A DNA stretch of 64,000 nucleotides from Nageia nagi (Eukaryota; Pinophyta): NCBI GenBank assembly GCA_050084985.1, contig JBITNC010000001.1, positions 156,736,001 to 156,800,000 on the forward strand. The letters are read 5' to 3'. The notes under the pieces were generated by a model that saw only the letters and a list, made by a program, of their open reading frames with translations, ran no database searches and had not been told where the DNA came from. The position numbers and the translations under genes are program-made. Positions 1-11,620 of this stretch are shown here, piece by piece. Within the stretch, counting starts at the first letter, position 1, and every line of letters starts with the position of its first letter.

Positions 1-480
1 ATTGATGACTTTAGTAGGATGACCTTTAGGTATCTACTTGAACACAAAGATCAAATCTTTGAGAGTTTCAAGAATTTTAAAGCTTTAGTTAAAAATCAAA
101 CTAACTTTAAAATCAAGATGTTAAGATCAAATAATGGGAGAGAATATAATAGCAATGAGTTCAATGTTTATTGTACTAAGTATAGAATCAAGAGGCAGTT
201 TAAAATTCTATACACTCCTTAGTAGAATGGTGTTCCTAAAAGGAAAAATAGAATAATTATAAAGATGGCTAGATACATGCTAGGTAATCTTTCTATTTTC
301 TTGTAGGGTGAAGCTATGAGCACTATTATTTACACCTTGAATAAGTGTCCCACAAAAATCATTTAGGGTAAAACTTCTTTTGAAGCATGGTCAAGAAGAA
401 AACCTAACATTTCTCACCTTAGGGTATTTGGTTGTAAAGCATTCTCTTACATTATTTTTAAAAAAATTAAATAAAAGAGC
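1..480 (+). pseudogene. Ty1/copia integrase core, decayed, cut by window edge
   Basis: The plus-strand reading starts inside the integrase catalytic core with IDDFSRMTF, which holds the first catalytic Asp. It continues through LRSNNGREYNS and NGVPKRKNR to HLRVFGCKAF, the usual end of a copia integrase core. The family motifs are LRSDNGGEY and NGVAERKNR, so the second catalytic Asp reads Asn and the Glu reads Lys, both G-to-A changes. TAG stops replace the two Gln codons of the TPQQNG motif at about 220-226. A frameshift lies near 465. This is a dead remnant of the pol polyprotein whose RT and RNase H follow on the same strand. Confidence 0.9.
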
Positions 481-789
481 TGAAAAATACATCTTTATGG
501 GTTATGATAGTTAGCATAGAGGCTATAGGCTCTACTCTCCATCCTACAAAGCCATGTTTGTTTTTAGAGATGTAAAGTTCAATGAACTTCCTAAAGAATC
601 TACTTCTAATGAGGATGTTGATGATCTGGAGGTCTTTTCAATTGCACCTAGTTGGTTAGATATTGATGTAGACAAATCACTTTAAGAATAAAACTCTCCA
701 ACTCAAAGGATAACAAGGAGCATGACCTTGAACAAATCTTTATTTACCAAAATTGACAACAAACATGAGCCCTCAACCTTCAAAGAAGC

Positions 790-1690
790 TTCTAAGCATG
801 AGTACTAGATAGAAGCTATGAAAGTGGACTATGAGGTGTTTATAAAAAATAAAACTTGAGATTTGGTTCCTTATCCCAATGAGAAGAATATGATTGGAAT
901 TCTGTTGGAGATATTAAGAAATACAAAGTAAGGTTAGTAGCCAAAGGTTTTTCTCAGAAATATAATGTTGATTATGAGAAAACCTTTGCTTCCATGGTAA
1001 AAATGCCTACTATGAGAATTATCCTTGTTCTTTCTATAGCTTAAGGATAGAAAGTTTTTCAACTTGATGTCAAGAGTGCATTTCTCAATGGTGACTTAGA
1101 TGTGAAAATTTTCATGAATCAACTAGAAGGCTTCATTGTGGAAGGCAAAGAGTCCTTTATGTGCATGCTAAAGAAGTCTTTATATGGAATTAAATAAGCA
1201 CCTAAAGCATGGTAAAGGAAGATTTCTAGGTACTTTGTAGACATTGGTTTCTTCAAGTATTTTTTTGACTCTAATCTTGATCTATATATGCTCAATCAGA
1301 GAAATAATGTGGTCTTGATTCTCCTTTATGTGAATGACCTTTTGATTACTAGAATAATGATGAAATCATTCAAGAATACATATCCAAATTTAAGGAAACA
1401 TTTGAAATGATTGATCTTGGTCTCTTACATTACTATCTTGGAATGCAAATGTATCAATACAAAGATCGTACTTATCTCAATCAATCTAAATATATATTAG
1501 ACATATTGAAAAAGTTTGGAATGGAAGAGTGTAGATATGCTGCAATCCTAGTCTCTCCTAGAATCATTATTTCTCTGAGCTCCAACTCTCCACTAGCTAA
1601 TGCTATAGCTTATAGGCAATCAATTGGTAGTCTTTTATATCTAACTATTTATAGGCTAGATTTTGCATTTACAATTAATTTGATGGCATG
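790..1690 (+). pseudogene. Ty1/copia reverse transcriptase, decayed
   Basis: Recognisable RT blocks in order are KYKVRLVAKGFSQ, FQLDVKSAFLNGDL, KKSLYGIK followed by a stop where Gln is expected, the active-site block LLYVNDLLIT at about 1322-1351, and MIDLGLLHYYLGMQ at 1407. The active site reads Tyr-Val-Asn-Asp instead of Tyr-Val-Asp-Asp, so a catalytic Asp has been lost by GAT to AAT. Several TAG/TAA stops sit at expected Gln codons, and a frameshift separates the active site from the 1407 block. The closing part (GSLLYLTIYRLDFAF) is typical of the RT to RNase H junction in copia elements. Confidence 0.9.
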
Positions 1691-2255
1691 ATTTATGTAG
1701 AAATCATATGTTGAGCACCTCAATGTTATTAAAAAAATGCAAAGGTATGTTGCAGACACAAAAGATCTTACTCTCAAGTATTCTAAGTTGCCCTCATTTG
1801 TTCTCTCAGGGTTCTTAGATTCTAACTATGTTTTTAGCATTGATTCAGGTGTCATATCTTGAGCTTCCAAGAAGGAGCCTACTATTTCTCTTTCCACCAT
1901 AGAAGCCAAATACTATGCCATGTCTTTTGCAGCCCAAGAAGTTATTTGGCTAAGGCATCATCTAAAAGAAATTAGGTATGAGCAAGGTGACTCATCTTTG
2001 ATTTCTTCAGATAATCAGTTGGCTATTTTTTTGGCTAAGAATCTTATGTTCTATCAAAGAACAAAACATGTGGAAATCTAAGCCTATTTTATCAGAAAGA
2101 AGGTCCTTGATGGCATCATACACCTGGATTATTATTCATCTACCTTGAACTCTACTAATTTATTCACCAAGCTCCTTCCTGAAGCTTAGTTTTGTAAGCT
2201 TAAGGATGTTATCAGGTTGGTGAAGTTACCCTCAAGGGGGAGTGAAGTTTGAATT
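1691..2255 (+). pseudogene. Ty1/copia RNase H and pol C-terminus, decayed
   Basis: The reading frame continues from the RT with HLNVIKKMQRYVADTKD, SLSTIEAKYYAMSFAAQEV, ISSDNQLAIFLAKN and QRTKHVEI, the standard order of a copia RNase H, ending at about LPSRGGVKFELLC. Stops replace Gln and Trp codons. The last codons run through a purine-rich stretch (CTCAAGGGGGAG, about 2231-2242), as is common where the polypurine tract overlaps the pol end. The stretch from 1 to 2255 is therefore the 3' half of one copia element that has lost, or left outside the window, its gag and 5' LTR. Confidence 0.85.
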
Positions 2256-2954
2256 ATTATGTTGAATTCATGTTTGTGATGACAACTTCACCCCTAGGAG
2301 GATTTTATGCTGTACAATGTTAATTTTTTTGTACACCTTCATGGTAAGTTCACTCTGCATGAGGAAATTGTACAAATTTTTTAAAGCAAAAAGATTGGCC
2401 AATCTAGCACTGTTTAGTTATCCATGTGTTAGGAACTCTTATGTATATTTTGGCACTATTTAGTTATCCATATGTGAGGAAATCGTATGTGCATGCTCTA
2501 TTTTGTAATGATAATCAACACATGTTTTATATACAGCAGGTGACTATGAGTTTTGGCTTGGCATCTTCGTGGTGACTTATAGTGCACCATTGATGAGTTC
2601 ATGATGGCATTTTGTGTGATTCATCTATCCTAATTTATATGAATTTGTTGCATCTAACTAATCTTATTATTTGAGCTACTTATGACTTGAAAGTTCCTTT
2701 GAGATTGTAGGTTAATTACTTCAAGTATGTAGGCTTTTGAAGACTCTTCATGACTTCCAGTTGGATGACTACTTCATGTACATTGAAATCGATTGTTGTT
2801 AATGATTGTATTTGGTAAAGTAGTGAGTTTCAAACTAGATATTTTTTACTTTACAAATATTTAAAAAGTTCTCATCTTCAGTTGTATCTATTTGGATGAG
2901 AATTCTCTTACTTTCTCCCCTTCTTCTCTCTTATTCACTCTATTCTAATATTGC
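2256..2954 (+). other. Post-pol spacer of the first copia remnant
   Basis: AT-rich sequence between the end of pol and the next polypurine tract. No reading frame is supported. It contains two short related segments about 55 bases apart (starting GCACTGTTTAGTTATCCAT near 2408 and GCACTATTTAGTTATCCAT near 2453). Confidence 0.5.
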
Positions 2955-2966
2955 ATTAAGGGGGAG
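2955..2966 (+). other. Polypurine tract upstream of LTR
   Basis: The purine run TTAAGGGGGAG lies directly before a TGTTGAAATG LTR start. This is the classic plus-strand primer position of copia elements. Confidence 0.75.
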
Positions 2967-3451
2967 TGTTGAAATGTATAATGCATTATTGTAAAGGTTA
3001 TGTAATAATATTCTATGTAAGTTCACTAATACTTAAGGGTATCATTTGATACCTTAAGTATTTAAGTGAATATGATAATGTAACTTGTCCTACACTCCAT
3101 GTCATGAGCATGCCCCTTGGGTAAAAGAATGTGCATGTCATGCTTTTGTACATTGGGTAAAAGGGTGATCCAAAGAGGGATTTTGACCTATAAATAGAAG
3201 GTTCCCTCTTTGGATCATACATCAATTTGTGAAGTAAAGTTATGTTATAAGATAGTGTCTAAGAGATGAGATTAGGAGATTTGTAAGAGTTCATATTGTG
3301 AATGAAGTGAGATCTAGTTAGTGGATGTACTCCTAGTTAGAGGAACCACTTACATCTTGAGTTATCTTTGTGAGTTATTTAGATGTGATTTGTGAGCTTA
3401 CATGTGATCTTGAGATTTTAGAGTTTTTTAGTTTATAGTTCAACTCTCACA
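2967..3451 (+). repeat. Copia LTR, 485 bp
   Basis: It begins TGTTGAAATGTA immediately after a polypurine tract and ends CTCTCACA immediately before a primer-binding site, giving TG...CA termini. A TATA box lies at 3189-3196. No second copy of this LTR was found in the window. Having a polypurine tract on the left and a primer-binding site on the right means it joins the tail of one element copy to the head of another, or that flanking parts of a tandem pair were lost. Confidence 0.8.
3189..3196 (+). promoter_or_regulatory. TATA box of copia LTR
   Basis: TATAAATA in the sequence CCTATAAATAGAAG, about 220 bp inside the LTR, where the retrotransposon promoter is expected. Confidence 0.65.
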
Positions 3452-3453
3452 TT

Positions 3454-3465
3454 TGGTATTAGAGC
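3454..3465 (+). other. Primer-binding site (initiator tRNA-Met type)
   Basis: TGGTATTAGAGC differs by one C-to-T change from TGGTATCAGAGC, the site complementary to the 3' end of plant initiator tRNA-Met. It lies 2 nt after the LTR end. Confidence 0.85.
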
Positions 3466-5111
3466 TTAGTGTGAAAGCTCTTCTTCTTGGTGCTCTTCAT
3501 TCCCCATACTAATATGCAAGAAGAAACCTAATATGCAAGAAGAAACCAAATGGTATTGACCAGGTTCTTGAAGTGATCCAAACATTTACCTAGGTAAGAA
3601 TGTTCTTACTTGCTCCAAGGTTGTGCAATGCAATGATGGTTATAAGTCTCTCAGTAGAGAGAGATCTTTAAACAAATACCAATCACCAAGGAAAATTTAT
3701 AAAAAAATAATAAAAATTCACACTTTGAAAGTAGTGTGATCTTAAATCCTAGGTTTTACAAATTTCTACAGGTTTGTGATAAGCTAAATTGATAATCTTA
3801 ATACAAAAAATCTAGTATTTGGTCAAATAAGTCCTAACTAACTATTTTAAAATGTGGTTTGAACCACATTTAGATTGAGTTTTTTTTTATAGAAAAAAGA
3901 TCTATTTTTAGATATATTCACATCTTGTAGTTTCTCCCATACATAGTTGTGTCTCATACTAGATGTAGTTACATCTCCTAGAACAAAAATTTTGAAATCA
4001 ATGACCAAATGTTGTTATATGATAATAAAAATAAGCATCATATTGGGAAATTATGAATTCAATGGCTTGAACCTTACATTTTCCATAATATAAAAGGGGA
4101 AGGAACCGTACAATTATGAACACTAGATGGAAATATTCGACTAGGTTTTGTTAATGGTCATAGATTAAAGACATATACTACTTGGTAAAATGCTAAAATC
4201 CAATAAACACATAGAAGCAACACATAAATGCATTTGTAACACAATTTATTAGATTAGTTAAAGTAGATAATCAAAAAAATTCTTGGATGTTTAATTTTAC
4301 ATTTGCCCACACATCCCACACATAATCCTTATTAAGTTGGTGAGTATACAAAACACAAAATTAATTATAGGATTCATATCAAAACTGGACAAAAAACACA
4401 TTAGCTTGCACATTCATAAAACAAAAATGATGTCACATCATGACTTGCAGCCACACAAAATTGATGAACCACCACCTCTATTAACCATTTCACTGCTACT
4501 GCTCACTATGGGGGTGATGAAAACTAGGTGGCAACTCCCAAATAACATAGAAATTCACTCCCTAGGATAGTACCACTAACGCATCAGCTAATTTTGACAT
4601 CGTTTCCTATTCTTGAGCTTCCCAGTAGTGTTCTGCTATAAACTAGAGCATTTGTTCCAAGTGCAACTATGAGATTTTGCCACCTTCCAACAACTTTATC
4701 ATTGCCACTTCTTGCTCCATCACCCCAAATATGTTGAAGATAGACCAAATAAAAATAAATAAAGAAAAATAACATAGAGTTAATGATTTGGTCTTAAAAA
4801 AATATTTAAAGTACCATCAAGATTTAAATATTTTTTTAAGACCAAATGATTAAAAAATACCAAAATGGTGAGGGTGAAGGAGTCAAAAAGGGCTCCTTGA
4901 CAAGTGTGATGTCCACATTATGAGAAGGATAACCAATGGAGAGTACATATTCATAAGAATGAAAAGACAATGATCTCGTGCCACCTTTCATATTAATGAT
5001 GAACCTGAGTATGAGGTCACCATAAAGCAAAGGATTACGATAATAAAAATACAGTTCAAGTGGAATAATTACTGCCACCTTACCAATAAAGTAATATCAA
5101 ACCAAAGGATA
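3466..5111. other. Decayed non-coding stretch after the PBS
   Basis: No gag is recognisable after the primer site. A 19 bp tandem duplication (TAATATGCAAGAAGAAACC) lies at about 3510-3547. A weak in-frame trace at 4128-4187 (GNIRLGFVNGHRLKTY) resembles the tail of a Ty3/gypsy integrase but is too short to rely on. The rest is AT-rich with no supported feature. Confidence 0.4.
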
Positions 5112-5375
5112 ATGGGAGGGGTGCTGGTATTCATGGAGCCGAGTGATCTAGGTAAAATAAAAAAAGATCCCCATGATTGGAGAATTTTATGTAGGGGATT
5201 TCTAGATAGGTTTATTCAAGCATGTAGAGCTCAAAGTCATCAGAGATTGGCAAATTATGTAGTAAATACATGGGAGAATAGGGTTTGCAAAATTCATAGA
5301 AGGGAATTTCACTTCAATGAATCAACTATTGTAGAAGCTACAGGCCTTTCGAATAGAGGCAAGGAGGTGAAGTGA
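5112..5375 (+). CDS. Repeat-encoded protein fragment, unidentified
   Basis: An open frame of 87 codons reads like real protein rather than chance. It has a basic and aromatic-rich start (DPHDWRILCRGFLDRF), a central QACRAQSHQRLANYVVNTW, and a C-terminal block WENRVCKIHRREFHFNESTI then VEATGLSNRG. It then runs into a TGA. After a frameshift, coding-like sequence continues to about 5540. The pattern resembles the N-terminal domain of uncharacterised proteins carried by plant transposable elements. I recognise no catalytic motif and assign no function. It lies alone between two copia elements. Confidence 0.4.
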   Translation: MGGVLVFMEPSDLGKIKKDPHDWRILCRGFLDRFIQACRAQSHQRLANYVVNTWENRVCKIHRREFHFNESTIVEATGLSNRGKEVK

Positions 5376-6144
5376 AATTCAAAGGTAAGAAAGATTAAGG
5401 AGGTTCAAAAAATTGAAGGGGGGCAAATTTGTTTGGAATAATATAGAACATGGTATTATAGAAGAAGTCTTCCCTACCCATGGTATAAAGTAAGGTACTA
5501 ATGTTTCTTTTGCCTCCTACTATGGCATTAGCGACCAAATAGTGATGCAAGATTTAAAGCAGTTGTGTTTCTATCTAAACACAGTTGCATCTCTAGCTAG
5601 ACGTAGTTACTTCTCATGATCTATGCACTCTAAAACTTGCAACATAACCTACAAACAAGCCTCTGCTCCCAAATGTGGTTAAGTCTAGTACCAGACATGG
5701 TGGGTACTAAATTTCACAAAAAAGCATAATCATACTCCAAGTTTTGTAGATATGATTTCTCCCTTTCGAGAGGTTCTCTTGCCTAAAAATACTCAAAGTT
5801 TTTCCATTAGATCATAAGAATTATAAATTTAATCACATCTTGATAAGTGAATTTAAAAAATAAGAAATGGGGGTTTGGAGGGAAACTCAAAAAATAGCAA
5901 ATATGAATTCCAACCAGAAAGATGTTCACGTCGAGTTCACCACTTAATATGGACCAAAATTCATGCTATGAGTGCACTAAAATACATAAATGAATTAACA
6001 ACACATATGAACCTCAATTCTACATAAAATATATTTCAAACTTAGACATATGGATAAATATTGGGTTAAATATTTGATTTAAACCTTCAATTATGCTGCC
6101 AAAACTTGTAATTAAATGTTAAATACAACATAAATTCAACATAA
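5376..6144. other. Non-coding flank of the complete copia element
   Basis: Frameshifted continuation of the preceding frame to about 5540, then AT-rich sequence without features. The last five bases (CATAA, 6140-6144) form the left half of the target duplication of the copia insertion. Confidence 0.5.
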
Positions 6145-8318
6145 TGTTGAGCAAGGTACAGTGACATAGTTGTCATTATTGTCAACACACATATTGGATG
6201 AGCTCAGTGGTGGTGCACATGTGTTTGGATAGATTGGATTAGTGGTGGTTAGGTCAGCATGCTCATTTTGATATTAGGATAGTGTTTGTAGAGTTAGATA
6301 AGCATTTGAAGATGTCTGGAACATGGCTTTGAACAACTTTTTGCAATAGTTTGACAAGTCTATTTTTTATGGGTCAAACAAAAAAATAGCATCTAAGGCA
6401 CTTTTGTACGAGTTTGTTTGAGTGATTAGAGATGAATCAAGAGCTGAATTTTACTCAAGATGTAGTTCATAGTATAGAAAAATGTGTTTAAAATTTCACA
6501 TGAATTAGAGTTATGAGCTGGAAATTCCAATCAATGAGAAAACTACAATATTTATCTCTGTTGCTTGGATTTGAATTTTGTCAAATCCTACACCTTCAAG
6601 GAGGTGAAAGGAACAATTTTATCATTTTGGTATTTTTCCAAAAATGCCCCAAAGTATGAGAATATGTAATGTGTGCAAAGCTAGGCATGTGAAGTGTTTG
6701 ACGAAATGCTTGTAAAATTAGCATGAGAGGCCACTTTGTATAAGGTACAACGAGCAATCCAAGAGGGGTTATGTGGAAAAATTAAACCCAATGGTAGTCA
6801 ATAAATCGAAGATCATATGTATCCAAAGTTCAAAGTATATTGATGTTTGGTGTGAAATTTATAATCATCTCAAAATGTTGATTTATCATATTTTCCTATT
6901 TTTTCTAGACTTGTTATGCAAACTATGACAAAATATCTACAAATATTTGTTGGAAGCTATTTTGCGACTACTCTGTGCAATCCATGAGGATTTAGTCTCT
7001 CAAATTTTGTCTAGTTGTAGCAGTTGTGAGGAGAACACATGGTTCAAATTTCATGTTGAATGGAGTATCCATGAAGAAGATATGGCCACTCAAAAATGCC
7101 TTTAAAGCTCAATTTTACTGTATTTTCTAGTTGTGGTATGCAAATTGTTTCACAATTTGTCTCTGGAAATTATATGGGGCAATTTAATTAAATCATTAGC
7201 ACACACAAGCCTGTGATGTGTTTAAAAAATTCCTCCATTTGTAATTGAGGTGGATTTGATGATGCTTACGAATTGTTCAACAAAATGAAGACCATAGACA
7301 AAATGACATGTGGCATGTTTTTTCTAATCTTGGGAAACCTGAATGGATGATTTTTCAGTTACTCTATCATGGATAGTCGTTGAAAACAAGAAAAGATTAA
7401 TGATTTGGTGAAAAAAAAAGTTTAATGAATATAGTGGCAATTACAAAAGAGTTTTTTCAATTTTCTTTTATGGGTGTACTTTGAAAAAAGAGGGTATTTT
7501 GTAGTGACATTTTTTTTTCAACTGCTCTTTTCTTGGTTTTTCAATTTTGAGAATGAAAAAAAAAAATAGAAGAGATGCATGGTATGGCGAAATGGCTAAG
7601 TGAATGTGGAGTTTCTTTTGAGCTATGAGTTTTTGGTACTATGAAGAATCTAGAGTTACTAGGTGTAGAAAAATTGCAAACATAGATATGTATGTGAATG
7701 ATATGGAAGAAAGGGGAAGAGAACACAATAGCAAGTAATGCACAACTTGAAAGAATATCATGAAAAATTTATTTTGTATTGATTTTGTGAACAAGCTAAA
7801 AATTAGATTTGTGAATATTATTTTGAGTTAATCAGTTTTGAAGGGATGACATAGTTTTGATAAGTAAAGGGGTAGTAGTTGTAATTTAGTTTTGTGAGTG
7901 AATTATTTGACAGAAGATGAGCAAGGAAAGTATGAGCTAGACCATTCAGGGTATTTAGGAATTGTGATCACTTTTTTTGTTACAGCTTTAAGATTTTGTC
8001 AAGTGGGTGATTAGCAATCAAAGTTGATGCTCCATGAAGGTTGAATCGAGAGGTAGTCGATGCTACCTTTTATATTCAATGTTGTGAATTTGTAAGATCA
8101 TATTTATGGTTGGATTTGGATTGGATTCCAAGTAATCATTTTTGAGGATGTACCCAAATTGGTGAACCTCATTATATCTTATGTTGTATATTATTTTTGA
8201 TGTGCTTGTTCATTTGATTTCAATTTTGCATCACCTTGATTTTAAAACTTAAAAATATGAGTTTAGTTTTTAGACACACTAATTCATCCCCTCTCTCAGT
8301 GTCACATGAAGTTCAATA
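6145..8318 (+). repeat. 5' LTR of E2 (2174 bp)
   Basis: It starts TGTTGAGCAAGG and ends AAGTTCAATA, matching the 3' LTR start TGTTAAGCAAGG and end AAGTTCAACA. The terminal CA has decayed to TA. At about 2.2 kb this is long for a copia LTR. It lacks the internal duplication of about 85 bp seen in the 3' LTR. Confidence 0.9.
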
Positions 8319-8320
8319 AT

Positions 8321-8332
8321 TGGTATCAGAGC
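8321..8332 (+). other. Primer-binding site of E2
   Basis: A perfect TGGTATCAGAGC, complementary to initiator tRNA-Met, 2 nt after the 5' LTR end. Confidence 0.92.
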
Positions 8333-8383
8333 TTTGATGCCTGAACATGCTTAATCAGCTAAGGGGATCTTAGGTGTGACAAT

Positions 8384-9400
8384 ATGGCTACAGGTGAAGG
8401 TTTCTCCTCAAACAAGGTACCATTTTTCAATGGAACAAACTATGCTTTTTGGATACTCAAGATGCAAACATATATGTGTTTTTTAGGATATGATAATTAG
8501 GCTTCCGTACAAAATGGATATATGCCACCTACAACTACAGTGATTGATCCTACTGATAAGAAACTCTTGAAAAATGACTCAAAGCCCAAGAATGCTTTAA
8601 TGTGTGGATTAGTAGATAATGAACTAGTTATGGTTATGACATGCAATATAGCAAAAGAAATTTGGGATAAATTGAAAATTATTCATGAAGGAGATGATAA
8701 GATCAAGGAGGCCAAACTTCATATTCATTGAGCTCAATTTGAAGGTCTAAAAATGAATGAAGATGAAACAATTGAATCTTACATGCTAATGATAAATGAA
8801 ATCATCAATGCTATCAGAGGACTTGGTGAGAAAATCAAAAATTTGATCATTTTCAAGAAGGTATTAAGATCTCTTTCTGAAAAGTTTAATTCTAAAGTTT
8901 CTACCATAGAAGAAGCTAAAGAAATGAATACTTTTTCAATGGATGAGCTGCATGGCTCTCTAACTATTTGTGAAATGAAGATAGGAAAGGGAAAATATAT
9001 TGACAGGGAAGCTACATTCAAGAAAAAGAAGAAAACAAAAGTAATGCCAGAATCCGATGAAGAAGAGACATTCGATGAAATGGAAGCAAACTTTGTTTGC
9101 AAATTAAACAATGGAGGTAAAGGTGAATATAAAGGAAAGGTACCATTTAAATATTTCAATTATGGAGGCATAGGGCATTTTATAGTGAAATGTCCACACA
9201 ATGAGAAGAGAAAAAATGATGAAAGTATGCACAAAGCGAGAAGTGGCAAGAATACAAAATTGAATTTCAGAAAAGGTAATTTCAAGAAGAAAAGTTTTAT
9301 TTTCGAGAACATTAGTTCATGAAAAGCCAACTCAAATGAAGATTCAAAACAAGAATTTGATGAAGCTCTCTTCATGGTGTTTGAAGAGAAAAAACCATAA
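8384..9400 (+). pseudogene. E2 gag, N-terminal part (UBN2-type)
   Basis: The frame starts at ATG 8384 (MATGEGFSSNK) 52 nt after the primer site. FFNGTNYAFWILKMQTYM is the usual copia gag N-terminal block. AKEIWDKLKIIHEGDDKIKE, MNEDETIESYMLMINE, KVLRSLSEKFNSKV and EEAKEMNTFSMDELHGSL follow in the order seen in UBN2 gag proteins of the SIRE type. A basic lysine stretch (about 9020-9040) precedes a degenerate zinc knuckle at about 9147-9192 (FNYGGIGHFIVKC, first two Cys decayed). In-frame stops TAG near 8498 and TGA at 8729-8731 break it. A further TGA at 9320 precedes frame continuation to about 9400. It would have built the virus-like particle coat. Confidence 0.88.
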
Positions 9401-10219
9401 ATGAAATAAAAATTGGAAGAAGAAATAAATGAAGAAGAATTAAAGCAGAAGTCAATTTGGAAGGAGAACTAATTGCAGCTCTAGAAGAATTAGAGATAGA
9501 AAGAAAAAGGCATAGGAAAACTTCTCAAAAACTTGATGATGTGAATGAAAGTCATAACCTTAAAAGTGCAAGTAAAAGAAATACGAAACATAACTGAAGA
9601 TATTGAAGAACAACTCACTACCAAAGTTGAGCACTAAAGCAAATTGGAAGTAGAGAGTATAGGGTTGAGTCTTCAACTAGAAGAGATGGATCATAAGATT
9701 AGTGAGTATCATAAACTTGAGAGAGGATCATTAAAGTTAGATGAAATGCTAAAGAGCCAAATATTGCTAAATATTAAAATTATTTTGGGTTTTGAAGAAG
9801 GAAAAACCTCTAAATATATGGATAAAAAATTAGAATTCAAGAAAGAAAAGAAATCGGTCAATCAAGCAAAACCATGTTATGCAAAGCAAAATAACATTGA
9901 TAGAAATGATAGGGATATAAATAATGATGGATTCACACATGTTGCTCATCAAAGGAGAAGAAGATTTTTAGCATCTCCTGTAATGTGGCAAAGCCCACAA
10001 CCCAGGATCACTCAATCCTTCTCTGATTATTGTTTTAAGTGCAATGGGTATAGACATAGAATATCTGAGTGCAAATATAATATAATTCCAAGAAACTTCT
10101 CAAGTAGAAATACATTTGCACCATTGATGGATTATGCTATAGAATGTTATAACTATCACGCCTATGATCACATTACAAGAAACTGCAGGAGTACATTCTC
10201 TTCCAATCAATTTCAATGA
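9401..10219 (+). pseudogene. E2 gag, coiled-coil and extra zinc-knuckle part
   Basis: After frameshifts the gag continues as a charged, Glu/Lys-rich probable coiled coil (LEVESIGLSLQLEEMDHKIS region, 9644 onward). Two further zinc knuckles follow: an intact CFKCNGYRHRISEC at about 10030-10071 and CYNYHAYDHITRNC at about 10144-10185, in which the second Cys is Tyr. With the knuckle near 9170 this gives three knuckles in one gag, more than most copia elements carry. The open stretch 9644-10219 is 191 codons without a stop, unusual for so decayed an element. Confidence 0.75.
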
Positions 10220-10372
10220 AGATCTTTTCAATCATAGAGCATGAGACAAAATAAAAAGATTCTAGAGAGATAGGTACAACAAACCAAACAAAAAGAGACA
10301 ATACAGGAAACCAAGATAAGTGTTAAGAAGGAATGGAAAGAAAAGGAAAAGTCAAAAGAAAAAAAATAATCC

Positions 10373-10660
10373 TTGATAGTACAAACAGCTCTTAAAGCAC
10401 AAGATAAACCAATTCCATGGATACTAAATAATGGATGCTCAAGTCATATGATAGGTGATAAACAAAAATTTGAAAAGTTACAACAATATGAAGGAGGTCT
10501 GATCAAATTTGGGAACAATGATGGAGCAAAGATAGTTGGTAAAGGCATAGTGAAGATAAGTGATGGTAAAATTAGATCAAAAGAGGTTATATTTATGATT
10601 GGTCTAAAACATAACTTATTGAGTATGAGTTAGATTTGTGACAGAGGTCATGATATGATT
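10373..10660 (+). pseudogene. E2 aspartic protease, catalytic Asp lost
   Basis: The frame reads PWILNNGCSSHMIGDKQKFE, then GNNDGAKIVGKGIVKI and HNLLSMS, the normal layout of a copia protease (W-x2-DSGCSSHM ... LLSVS). The catalytic Asp-Ser-Gly reads Asn-Asn-Gly (AATAATGGA), consistent with GAT to AAT, so the enzyme would be inactive. A TAG follows LLSMS. The domain would have cut the gag-pol polyprotein. It sits between the gag zinc knuckles and the integrase, as in all copia elements. Confidence 0.9.
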
Positions 10661-10779
10661 TTTAATAAGTAGAGCTACAAAATCATACGAGAAGATAATG
10701 GTAAATTAGTATAAATTGGTACAAGGACTTTCAAAAATTTGTATACACTGACAAAGACTTTAGAGGGATCATGCTTGCT

Positions 10780-11620
10780 TAGAAAGAAGGATGAAGATTT
10801 TCTTTGGCATAAGATACTTGGACACATCAACTTTGATAACTTAGTCAAAATCAATTTAAAGGGGCAATTTGAGATATCCTAAGTATCGAGAAACCATGAA
10901 ATAGTATTTATTTTTCATGTCAAAAGGGAAAGCTCACCATATCTACTTTCAAGACAAAGTAGTATTATTCTAGCAAACCCTTAGAGCTTGTTCATATTGA
11001 TTTATGTGGTCCTATGAGGATGCAAAGTATAAATGAGGATAAGTACTTCATGCTATGCATAGATTATTATTCTATGATGACATGGATATTATTTTTGAAA
11101 CACAAGTCATAAGCACTTAAAAAATTTGAGACCTTTAAGAACTAAGTAGAAAATTAGGTTGGGAGGAGGATCAAATGTTTGAGATCAGACAAAGGAGGTG
11201 AGTTTATTTTAGATGATTTCAATGAGTTTTGTCATAAGTACGGTATTAGGAGATAATTTTTTACAGCAAGGACACCTCAACAAAATGGTGTGATGGAAAG
11301 AAAGAATAGGTTAGTTCAAGAAATGGCACATATAATATTGATAGAAAGGAACATAGATGATAGGTTTTGGAAAGAAACAATCCACACAATGATTTATATT
11401 TAGAATAGGTGTATGTTGAGGCCTCATAAGAATAATACACTGTATGAGTTATGGTTCGAAAAAAGGCATTAGCAACATACTTCAAAGTATTTGGGAGTAA
11501 GTGCTACATCAAGAAGATGGAATAAAATCTTGGCAAGTTCAATGATAGAGCAAATAAAGGTATATTCCTTAGTTACTCAACAAAAAGCAAGGCTTACAAG
11601 TGTTATAACAAAATAATAAA
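10780..11620 (+). pseudogene. E2 gag-pre-integrase and integrase
   Basis: FLWHKILGHINFDNLVKI near 10800 is the pre-integrase zinc-binding block. The catalytic core follows: IDLCGP at about 10998, FMLCIDYYSMMTW at about 11047-11085 (first Asp), CLRSDKGGEF (second Asp intact) and PQQNGVMERKNR (Glu intact) near 11274-11309. The DDE triad is thus preserved here, unlike in the remnant at the window start. Stops at Gln and Trp codons and at least one frameshift after 11460 destroy it. The domain inserted element cDNA into the chromosome. Confidence 0.9.

Noticed and set aside
4092-4200. Ty3/gypsy integrase tail near 4130
   Set aside because: Only about 16 residues resemble the motif, with no other pol block nearby.
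7541-7726. Similar minus-strand frames at 7541-7726 and 15021-15344
   Set aside because: They match each other only because they lie at the same place in the two LTRs of E2. They are not a gene family.
8779-9375. Long minus-strand frames opposite gag of E2
   Set aside because: Shadows of the plus-strand gag, which has clear family motifs.
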